This document shows, piece by piece, positions 1 through 8,171 of a stretch of 17,492 nt of DNA; within the stretch, counting starts at the first letter, position 1, and every line of letters starts with the position of its first letter. Origin of the DNA: Amylostereum areolatum (Eukaryota; Basidiomycota; Agaricomycetes; Russulales; Stereaceae). The position numbers and the translations under genes were made by a program. Location of the stretch: NCBI GenBank assembly GCA_012932865.1, contig SAXG01000019.1, forward strand, positions 817,770 through 835,261. Reading direction: 5' to 3'. The notes under the pieces are model-generated. The model did not search any database. It was not told the DNA's origin and saw nothing but the letters and a program-made list of their open reading frames with translations.

Positions 1-729
1 ATGGTCCTCCTAACTTTGCCAACTATGGTCGGGAACTCTACCTGGGGACCAACCCTCGACGCGAGACAGACAACCCATCGGCAAACGAGTTTGCACAACA
101 CCTGCGAGACATCTACGAGTAGCCCCTCTGCGCTAAAGGCAGCACAGAACGATCAAAAGCACTTTCACAATTGCAAGAAGGACGAACCAATAGATTACAA
201 ATTGCGACTTCGTCTGGCTGGAAGCCAAGACTAGAGACGCCAAACCGTATCAAAACGGCACGTCCTATGCAAAAGCTAGATGACAAGCGCTTTGGTCCTT
301 TCGAAATCCTGGAAAAAGTCGGAGCATCGGCCTACAAGCTTCGCCCCCTGCATTCTGGTCAAAAACATCCGGTCTTCAACGATTCCCTCCTATCCCCACA
401 CAACGGTCCTGCCTTTGACAATCAGAAAGCACACCTACACTCCCACCCCCAAGTTAGTCCAAGGAGAGGAAGTCTATGAGGTCGAAAAGATTATAGACTC
501 CAAGAAGGTTGGTCGCGGCTTCAAGTACCTCGTCAAATGAAAGGCTACCCAGACAATGACAATACTTGGGAGCCTCTCACCAATCTCCAGAATGCCAAGA
601 AACGCATTGACACTTCCACCGTGACATCCGGGTGCCCCAAAACCGGCACGCCTTAATCGTTGGGACCTCCTGTCGGAGGAAGAAGCTGGATCTGATTACG
701 ACGAGACGTCGAATCTAAGGAAGGGGTGA
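1..729 (+). mobile_element. Decayed 3' end of a Ty3/gypsy (Tf2-like) polyprotein: integrase C-terminus and chromodomain
   Basis: This is the end of a gypsy-class pol gene that enters from outside the window. Read with frame changes, it gives the integrase stretch FANYGRELYLGTNP (about 22-63), a stop at about 118, then DFVWLEAK (about 208-231), the MQKLDDKRFGPFEILEKVG segment (268-324) and the PVFNDSLLSPHNGPAF segment (370-417). A chromodomain follows (about 460-600): EEVYEVEKIIDSKK, YLVK, then KGYPDNDNTWEPL. The chromodomain is broken because the expected Trp codon after YLVK has lost one base and reads TGA at 538-540. A last frame ends LRKG-stop at 727-729, at the LTR edge, as in Tf2-like elements. 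At least four frame changes and one stop make it non-functional. In this family the chromodomain helps target integration to chromatin. The class call is strong; the subfamily is inferred. Confidence 0.85.
717..726 (+). other. Polypurine tract of the gypsy element
   Basis: The ten-base purine run AAGGAAGGGG sits directly before the TGATGTCA that opens the LTR. This is the expected primer site for plus-strand DNA synthesis in LTR retrotransposons, and it fixes the left LTR edge at 727. Confidence 0.7.
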
Positions 730-1150
730 TGTCATCAACGGTCTATATTTTTTCTTTTTACTTTACATCGGTACACGCTTTAGGACTTATCGACTTATCA
801 CCGTCCGGCTCCACTTCGGCCCGGACCCGGTTCATCTAATCCCCCCGCCCGACCCACGTGACTCATCTCGGCCCGGGTCTGACTCTTTTTTTTTGACTCA
901 TGCTGTACGATACTGACTCATGCTGTGCTCCTTTACATACGACTGCTTACTTATACTAGGTCTGCTTACTGATTGCCGTGTATTGGTTGCTTACCTAAGT
1001 CTCTTTCCTCTTGTGTATATAAGGCTCGCTCTCGCTGTACATATCCTTATCTCGAGCTAGTCAATTCTACCGACTTTGCTTGCTTTCCCTTGTCTGTCGC
1101 CGTGTCTGATCGGCTCCCCTCCGTTGTCCTCATCTTCTAGTCAGCTGTGT
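727..1150 (+). repeat. 3' LTR of the gypsy element (right edge uncertain)
   Basis: The LTR begins with TGATGTCATC immediately after the polypurine tract and overlaps the pol stop codon. It is pyrimidine-rich and has a TATA box (TATATAAGG, 1016-1024), so transcription would start near 1045. Three TGACTCA sites lie upstream of the TATA box. The right edge is not clear because no second copy of the LTR is in the window; a CA end between about 1140 and 1190 is possible. It could be a truncated rather than full LTR. Confidence 0.65.
1016..1024 (+). promoter_or_regulatory. TATA box of the LTR promoter
   Basis: TATATAAGG lies in the right part of the LTR, where the U3/R boundary is expected. It would drive transcription of an element to the right in a complete copy. 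None follows here, so it may at most drive read-through into the relic beside it. Confidence 0.5.
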
Positions 1151-1157
1151 CGTAACT

Positions 1158-2270
1158 TGGTGCTGTCGCACTAGTCGTTGCTGACAAGCACCGCCTTGCC
1201 TACCTTGTTCGTCGCGCTGGATGGCATTCGTATGCCACTTCCTTGGCTCCCAATGGTACCTGGGACAAGCTCTTACCCCCCGCGATGGACAATGACGAAG
1301 ATGAAGATATGCCCGTGGTCGAAGAAGATCTCTGATAGCGATGAGAAGATGCTGCGGCGACCACTGCCGCTGAACTCCTGTCCAACACCTGTCCAACAAC
1401 TTCTCAAACATCAAGCAATACCGCTGCCATGAGTGGTTTCATTCCGAGGTGCATCATCTTTTACCCCGTCCTTGCAATTTTTTCATTACTAGTTTCAGTT
1501 TCCTCGGCATGCGCGAATCACGCAGTCAGAACGTCTTTCGAATCAAAGCATATGCCAGTCTTGTCTTTCCACCCCAAGTTGCTCAACAAATCGCCACCCT
1601 TCCTCGCAGCCACTGCGCATTCGATCCAGAGATCAAGAAATTACTCGACAACCACATGTTTTGCTATGACCCCGAATTGTACAAAAAGGGCAACATTGCA
1701 GAGGCTCATCTTCGAGCCAATGCATGCTAATGTGCGCAACTACTTTGTCTGCTGAGTTCCGGTTGCTGATTCTCACACATTATAGGCGTGCATCAGTCGC
1801 TGCATGGTGCGGCGGCTCTGCAAGATGGGCAGAAGACCAAGGTCCGCGCAACCAATGCCATGCTGTGGAACATAAAGTCGGCCACAGATGGATTCCTTGC
1901 CTGGCAGGCCACGTTGGTATATCATACTTTCAGTTGTCCTTCTGACCATCTTGTTGAATCTTGCACGCCACAGATTTACTTTGTTCTTTCGGGTGTCGAC
2001 GAGTTTGTCGAGGTCAAGCATGGCCATAACTTTCTCCAGTTTTACCAGCCCCGCGCGAACTGTTGCTTGTCATGGCCAAGAAGACTAAGGTGAAGTACGC
2101 TAAGCTCACGCGCTACTTCAACGAGGTGCTATTCCCTCAGCTTTTCCCTCCGGCAACAGTGGACACACATTCGGCGAAGAAGAGACTCTCTTTAGACTGT
2201 TCAACGAGGGCGATGATGACATGGTGGAGGAGTCGAAGGGTCGAGTGGAAGAAGTAGAAACGGCTGGTGA
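1158..2270 (+). pseudogene. Broken, intron-containing gene relic of unknown family
   Basis: Several protein-like frames run in order on the plus strand but do not join. The first (1158-1333) has ADKHRLAYLVRRAGWHSYAT and an acidic DNDEDED tract and ends in TGA, followed by an Ala/Thr/Ser-rich stretch to about 1437. A second (about 1518-1730) contains FRIKAYASLVFPPQVAQQIA. A third (about 1786-1915) holds LWNIKSATDGFLAWQATL. An intron-like gap (GTATAT to CACAG, 1916-1972) leads to IYFVLSGVDEFVEVKHG. Further pieces are KYAKLTRYFNEVLFPQLFP and an acidic tail (LFNEGDDDMVEES) to about 2260. The pattern of charged N-terminus, helical core and acidic tail resembles hypothetical proteins often found near retroelements in Agaricomycetes, but I cannot name a domain. 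Frame changes and stops indicate decay. No function is claimed. Confidence 0.4.
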
Positions 2271-2761
2271 GGCACAGCTTATTAGTGTATCGTTGTTCTC
2301 TTTTGTACTAACACATCAATTGCACACACAATCCCCGCTCTCAACTCGACGCCCGCATCAGTGCTCACCCCGACCCTGCAAATACCAGTCCGCGAACAAG
2401 CGGTAGCATGTGGGTTCAAACGGGGCCCGCAGGTAAGACAAGTATCAACCTTTGGATTGTATTCAGCATTGCGCGTGTGCAACACATCATCTTGTATGCG
2501 ATATAGTGGGATTAGCAGGAAAGCGAGTCCATCATTCCAATACGTCTACCTCACAACATGGCTCTCTGGCTGACTTAGTTTCTTTGAGTCTTGGTTCTTT
2601 CCGTGGCTGGTGTTTCAAATCTCGCTTGCGACCCTTCTTCAGAATGGTGGTGGATAGTGTACTATCGGGTCCAGTAGACACACTAGTATCAATACTGACT
2701 AAATACATTTTTTTCAATTCTTTTTCGACTTTTGGCACCTGTGGTGTCAAGTGTGACATCC
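2271..2761. other. Non-coding stretch, no gene supported
   Basis: Short open frames occur on both strands, but none has protein-like composition, paired splice sites or a recognisable motif. It lies between the gene relic and the candidate solo LTR and is best read as decayed intergenic DNA. Confidence 0.4.
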
Positions 2762-2892
2762 TGTTGTAAAGGCAAAGGGATGCACTATATTCATTTGTAA
2801 AGGAGGAAGGAAAGGATACAACACTGATAATCTTCTCGCAGCAGAGTGTACTGAATTATAATGCCAACCGTGGCACTATAGGCACTTTGACA
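2762..2892. repeat. Candidate solo LTR, about 131 bp
   Basis: The segment starts TGTTGTAAAG and ends CTTTGACA, so both strands run TG...CA, as LTRs do. It is bounded by the same four bases, ATCC, at 2758-2761 and 2893-2896, a possible target-site duplication. It contains a TATAAT-like sequence on both strands (TATAATTC on the minus strand, near 2858-2865) and no open frame. A short LTR suggests a Copia-type or small non-autonomous element. Orientation cannot be set without a second copy. A four-base duplication is weak evidence, since five is usual. Confidence 0.45.
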
Positions 2893-3678
2893 ATCCTCCC
2901 TTCCTCCGGTGACCGCACTTGTTTCTTCCGGTTTGCCGATTGAATCCCATTTCCAGATGCGCCCTAGACCCTCAAAACCAAGGCACGGGATCTCGAGCCG
3001 TGTTTCAACCGTTTCTACCTTCCAGCTAGCAGGTTCTGACCGAATCTGACCCTTTGGCCGGCAGCTTGTCGCCGGTTTTCTCTTGTTGACCTCGCTGCTA
3101 CCGGTTATAATATTAGTTTTAAAGCCCCCTTAACTTTTTTGCACTTTCGGTCATTATAAGTGTGGGCAGCGTGGGTAACCGCCATCGTATTTTTCTGACA
3201 GCCCAAGACAGTACCTCAAGTTTAACTTAGTTTCATTCTTCTCGACGATTCGTTGGATCAAAGTTGAACGTTGAATCTCATTCTTTTTATGTTGCCGGTG
3301 ACCCACATGAACATCAATACAATCCTGGGACGCTCTGACAAAGAGCTGGCGTGGAACCAAACCACTCGCCATTCCGCGGAGACTAAACAAGACCCAAGTT
3401 CCGCACTCACGATTCTTCACGAGGATACTATCTGACAGGCCGGGCAGCCAGCATCATTCCAATCATTACGGGGGGGGGTCCATTCCAGAAACGACAAAGT
3501 AGCTGACAAACCGATGGCCAGCATTGATCATGGACTCGGAGCCCGTCGTGATGGACCTCATACAACGAAGGGGAGGCCTGTTTGAAAGCCCGCACCCGTA
3601 CATCTAACTGGCTTTAGCCTCATTCTTTCGTTTAAACCTTCCCCAATTCTACTCGCTCATTCTGCGTCCCCACTGGCC
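2893..3678. other. Intergenic region upstream of the MFS transporter
   Basis: No coding region is supported. It has an A/T-rich patch (GGTTATAATATTAG, about 3104-3117), a run of nine G near 3471-3478, and a CT-rich stretch just before the transporter ATG that resembles a fungal core promoter. A minus-strand open frame at 3154-3420 lacks protein-like features. Confidence 0.4.
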
Positions 3679-5470
3679 ATGTCAGAGCAGAAATCGACCC
3701 ACGACGAAGTCTCTCTCCTGCCCAGGCCGAGCCCCCCACATCGCGCGTGGACGGCGGGCTGACAGCATGGACTAGTGTCACCGGCGGGTGAGTATACTGT
3801 CGACTATCTTGTCATACTCTCGTCAGTCTAACGATGCTCGACAGATGTTGATCATGGTGACTGTGTTTGGATACGCCAATGCCTTTGGTGTCTATCAGAC
3901 CTCTACACACGCGAAGGGACGGCTTCGGGCTCCAACTCAGTTGGTAGGCTCTGTCCAGTTCTTTCTCTGGTTGGGATGTCGCTTCCCCCCGGGAAACTAT
4001 TGGATATGGGGTACTTCACAAGCACCTTCTCATAGTGGGGTCTGTGCTCTACACATTCTTGTGCGAGGCCCATTTTTTCGTGCTGTGTCAGTGCGTTGAA
4101 CTGATATCTATAGGTTGCATGAAAGTGTATTCATGCTCTCATTGGCACACGTCGACAAGTACTATCAGCTTTTCCTTGCACAAGGGGTCGGAATCGGTCT
4201 CAGCGGCGGCCTTCTCTACCTTCCCGCCGTCGCCATCCAGGCGCGGCATTGGAGGGCGGGCCGTGGCTTTGCTATGGGCATTGTGTTCAGCGGTGCGTCA
4301 CTCTCATGTTATCTGTGACAGCTTGTAAAATCCTCACTTTGGCCTAGGCAGCGCAATCGGCGGTGTTATTTTCCCAATCATGCTCAATCAACTATTCCAC
4401 CACAGCAATCTTGGTTTTGGATGGTCTGTAAGGGCGACGGCGTTCCTAATCATGGGCTTGCTCTTTATATCCAATTTCTTGATGACTCCTGGGCCGACAC
4501 CTCTCAAACCAGCGCATACTGCGACACAGGACAATACCGGGTTCAAAAAGATGCTTACAGATGTTCCATATGTTGCAGTGACCCTATCGTAATGTCCTCT
4601 ACGTGACTATACGATTCCCGAATACTGATGTGCCATACAGTGCCTTCCTTGTAAACTGTGGCTTTTATTTTCCGTGTACGTTGAGTTGGTCTCGCTACAT
4701 CACTCTGTTTAACTTTCGACGCGCCGGATTTCCCCGCAGACTTCTACATCCAACTATTTTCCACTACCCACGGGACCGACAGCAACGTCTCATTCTATAC
4801 AGTATGCAATCTCCTTATCTTCGTACAACGGGTCGCTTAGTCTTTGAATAGCTTTCAATCATGAATTCCGCCTCCATCTTCGGCAGGTTACTTCCTAATG
4901 TCCTTGCAGACGTTATCGGTCCAATCAACAACTACATCCCCGCCTGTATTGCGACGAGCGTGCTCCTGTTCGCTTTGCTAGGAGTCACGTCTTTGGCAGG
5001 TATCATCGTATTTTGCCTTCTTTATGGCTTTTTCACAGGCGCAAGTACGTTTATCTGTCCTGCTCCGGGGATATCGTAAAATTGACTTATGAGTTCAGTC
5101 ATCGCGCTCATGGGGCCCCTCATCGTGACACTTACGTCCAATCCGTCCGAGATCGGGTGCGTTTTCTTTGACTATCAATATATCAAACTTTTTGGTCATG
5201 ACGGTCATTCCCTTGCAGCACACGCATGGGAGCAACGTTCTTTGTCATGTCGTTTGGCACGTTGTTTGGCACTCCGATCGAGGGCGCCTTGCTTGGTCGC
5301 ACATTCCCTTGGTGGAGAGCTATTGTCTTTAGTGCCGTGAGTTTCTGACCAACGCTGTACGACTACTGACCCTCATCCGGTGTCATTAGGTCCTGGTTCT
5401 TGCAGGCGGGATAGGTGTTGCTCTTGCACGATTTATGGTGGTTGCGAGGAAGGGAAGCCAGAAGGTGTGA
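3679..5470 (+). pseudogene. MFS transporter, monocarboxylate-transporter (SLC16/MCH-like) family, 5' half frameshifted
   Basis: The start MSEQKSTHDEVSLL and the family landmark DGGLTAWTSV are in different frames. Later landmarks are FGYANAFGVYQ, DLYTREGTASGSN, SVQFFLWLG, GKLLDMGYFTS and GSVLYTF. They again need frame changes near 3721, the first intron junction, 3898, about 3934, about 3942, 3976 and 4030, mostly one missing base each. From 4114 the exons splice cleanly: 4114-4292, 4348-4588, 4641-4673, then 4740-4801 (junction off by a base), 4852-5044, 5099-5156, 5219-5336 and 5390-5470. They give LAQGVGIGLSGGLLYLPAVA, FPIMLNQLF, ASIFGRLLPNVLAD, EIGTRMGATF and FGTPIEGALLG, typical of twelve-helix plasma-membrane carriers. 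Family members move monocarboxylates, riboflavin or similar small molecules; the substrate here cannot be told. The family call is firm; loss of function is inferred from the frame breaks. Confidence 0.75.
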
Positions 5471-5754
5471 TCATGATACCCTTTGTAAGGCCGTATGCCA
5501 TTCCCAGTCTTGTCTCACTCTACAGTTACGTGGTCTCCTCCGACTTTGGTGTTTGTCTTCTTGAAGCCTCCGTATTCTTGTTATTTCTGTCGCCATCTTC
5601 GTACCCGGAAGCTCGAGCTTCACGTCATATTGCATTGCCATGTTCAGTGTCCTAGCAAGCATTTGGCCTCCTGCGTCAATCTAAGGCGTGACATTGGTAT
5701 GAATAGTTCCGTTCATATATTATCCAGTCATTAACAAGGCTTATGACGTATATA

Positions 5755-7045
5755 GGACTTTATTGCAGTCGTGGCATGGCGTGAGTCCTTCTATCCTTCT
5801 TGTGCGTGAAAATTCATGGAAACTTGCATAACTTAGTCCTCAGATTAAGTAAGTGTTCGATTCTGTAGGGGTTTTGCACTTGTCGTTAATATTACATCCA
5901 TGTAGTTATCACAGGCATTGTGTAAGTTTCCTGTCACCCGGCTCGCCAATGAATATAACTAAAGTGTGAACATAGCTTCGCCCGCAGGGCCGCAACCCTC
6001 CTTACCCCAACGATCGTAGTACGTCTCGCTCATCTGCTAACTTATCAAGCATGTCCATGCTCACTTACGCTCAACAAATCACACGCAGACTGTAAACATC
6101 GGACAAAGGGTGTTGTCGATGTTTATCGAGGCTGTCATCGGCGTCGGCGTGTGCCTACTTTTGAAAGCGCGGCAGCACGGAGTCCCCAGGTGTATATTTT
6201 CTCTATCGAAGCAGGACGTAAGCCTGACTCCGGATATGTGTGCAGTACAGACCACATCCTCCACCGGCTCGTCATTTTCGCTTTGACCCGCGGGCTTGTT
6301 CTAGGGTGCGTCCTCGCAACTCCGTTTCGGGATAGGGAAGGAGCTAAATAGGTTGGAATCGTAGGGTCAACCAGGTATTGTACACGGCAACCGTACGTGG
6401 CTACCCTCTTTCCATTTGCCATTGCTTGAGTGGCACTCATCTGAACCGTTGGGTGATGACGAATGCGTACAGGTCTTCGGATCCCCAAACACGTTGATCT
6501 GGATCATATTCCACTTCTCCCTCAGCAAGTGTTCGTTCACTCTTTTCGAGCGTCCTGTTTCATATTGATGTTGTCATAGTTTCATCGAACTCCGTTCTTG
6601 CCTCGTGCGTCTTCCGTCTCTGCTATCTTCATATCTTCACAACTAAGGATGTTTTTGATAGGTTGAACGTGAGAATGATCATACGCGGTAATTCCGCAGA
6701 GTCCCGCGGTCTTATTGGCCTGTCCCTTCGGCGCATCAACCCTATTTCGCCAGGCTCGACTACACACGAAGCGGTACGTCGTATTCTCTCTGACCTTCTT
6801 CATCCATCCCTTCCAGACCGCTCACTGCCCGGACAGCGCGTCGTATTACCAACGAACAACAACGATAAAAATGGTGTACGTGTTTCTTTACTCAGAACTG
6901 CCAATGCGTTGAAATTTTCGCCGCACGCTCGTGCGAACAGGTCCCAAGCGAGGAGTCACAGTCAAATGTTGGACTCGAAAGTGACATGGTCAGCGCCGAC
7001 TCCGGGTTTTACAAACACGTGGACGTGTCGGTTGTTGAACGCTGA
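5755..7045 (+). pseudogene. DUF6534-like multi-pass membrane protein, 5' half eroded or missing
   Basis: A coherent run of exons carries the family's C-terminal half: 5976-6018, 6089-6189, 6246-6305, 6365-6392, 6473-6530, 6580-6604, 6662-6773, 6817-6873 and 6941-7045 (TGA). It reads through a helix (FIEAVIGVGVCLLLKARQHG), the conserved loop STDHILHRLVIFALTRGLVLG begins (6244 on), then VNQVLYTAT, FGSPNTLIWIIFHFSLSK and the hallmark SNSVLASLNVR. A polar, Ser-rich tail ends DVSVVER. Helix-like pieces upstream (DFIAVVAW at 5756-5780; YYIHVVITGIV before 5932) sit beside stop codons, and no start ATG or first helices are found before the transporter stop at 5470. One intron (6531-6579) uses the donor GTTCGT. 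Proteins of this family are about 300 residues with several helices and unknown function. A missed 5' exon set remains possible. Confidence 0.6.
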
Positions 7046-7263
7046 AGCATATCTATCTGTCTATCTTCTGGTAGAGGGAGGTCCGATAAATTTATTCGTC
7101 ATGTCTGCTCATCAGTGTATGTTTGGATTTCATTATTGTCCCTTCTCAACGAAATTCTTGATGATGGCATGGAATATGCCAGTAGTTTTGTTCTCCATAC
7201 CAATGTTACACTATATTCATTATTCAATAGCCGTCGAAAGGGAGCATCAGCATTTCTGCATTT

Positions 7264-7297
7264 GGTCTGATGAGCCTTGTTGAGACGCCATCAGACC
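7264..7297. repeat. Perfect 9-bp inverted repeat (hairpin)
   Basis: GGTCTGATG (7264-7272) and CATCAGACC (7289-7297) are exact inverted copies around a 16-base loop. It lies about 10 bases left of a larger nested palindrome that shares the GTCTGA core. Confidence 0.7.
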
Positions 7298-7308
7298 GCC
7301 AGCAAGGG

Positions 7309-7418
7309 GTCTGAGTCCAGCAGAGTCTGTGGCAGACAAGGAGGTGGTCTGAGCTCAGGCTCGAGCCAGGCAGCCGCTCAGACCGTCTCCAGGCTCCTTG
7401 TCAGGTTGCTTCTCAGAC
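7309..7418. repeat. Nested imperfect palindrome of about 110 bp
   Basis: Four arm pairs share one centre near 7364: GTCTGAG/CTCAGAC (7309-7315, 7412-7418), GACAAGGAG/CTCCTTGTC (7335-7343, 7394-7402), GGTCTGAGC/GCTCAGACC (7346-7354, 7376-7384) and the innermost GGCTCGAGCC (7358-7367). The layout could be a fold-back transposon remnant or a structured hairpin transcript. No target duplication was identified. Confidence 0.7.
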
Positions 7419-8171
7419 TCCTCAGATTGCTCATGTCACCCCACAACTAATAGAAAAATATGTATTGGGTATAAGTACATGCAGTATATACAAGCGACGG
7501 TGCGCTCTCCATAACCACCGCACCTAAACTGACTCGAAATGCGAGGACTCACCCGCTGAATTTTAGACCAAGTGCCGTGCCATCCAGTAATCGGCTTACG
7601 ATAGAAGAATGTGGGGAGGTGTTCGTACTTGTTCATCGATCATCACCTCTAGAGATCAAGAACTGTTCAGTGCGCCTCGACATGCTGGGACTAGTTATTG
7701 TTTGGGAACCGGTGGGGATTATTCTGGTGTTCGAGAGGGTCTTCATGCTTTTCTGTCCCATGCAACCTTGGACAAATATATATATTCCTGGACAAGTCAG
7801 TACACACGGAGCCCCTAATCTTCTCGAGATCTTGCTTCAGAGTTCGCCGGGGACAGCAACGGGGAATACAAAGAAATAAGTTCAAGAAATGCAAAAGAAA
7901 AGAGCTCACCGAATCGGCGCTTTTCATGCTCATTGTTTAACCGGGCTCACCTGCAGGAGCCCTTGCAGCCTTGCAGGCTCATGGTGAACATGACGCGGTC
8001 CGGTGATGTTTTTCCCATCAACCAAGACATAACGCGTCGTGCAAAAGTCGTGCCTGGTATTGACACTGTCTGACAACGCGTCCGAAATTGCAGCAGATCA
8101 GCTGTCAGCATATCAATCGGGCAGAAGAGGTGGTTGCAGATTGCGCGTGAGGTCATGCAATGATGCACTTG

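Larger units (their letters stand above)
7046..8171. other. Gene-free stretch between the DUF6534-like gene and the truncated beta-adaptin
   Basis: No gene is supported in this 1.1 kb. It holds the palindromic region (7264-7418) described separately. On the minus strand, 7549-7636 ends in a good donor (GTGAGTCC), and the short frame reading FFYRKPITGWHGTWSKIQR looks exon-like, but no partner exon or known domain was found. GGGCTC and GAGCCC flank CTGCAG near 7943-7962 as a small hairpin. The missing parts of the adaptin gene are not present in any frame here. Confidence 0.4.

Noticed and set aside
3154..3420. Minus-strand 88-codon open frame upstream of the transporter
   Set aside because: No motif, no splice partner and ordinary intergenic base composition.
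4641..4801. Calling the transporter fully intact from 4114 on
   Set aside because: The junction between exons 4641-4673 and 4740-4801 leaves the frame off by a base with every GT-AG pair I tried, so one defect remains in the 3' half.
7399..7410. TGTCAGGTTGC shared with 9495-9505
   Set aside because: One eleven-base match in a 17 kb window is expected by chance.
7436..7933. Overlapping open frames on both strands in the gene-free stretch
   Set aside because: None shows a recognisable domain. The exon-like piece ending at 7549 has a good donor but no acceptor exon could be linked to it in frame.
7947..8168. Minus-strand open frame continuing left of the truncated adaptin
   Set aside because: Its sequence does not resemble beta-adaptin or any other family I know, and it lies out of frame with the adaptin exon.
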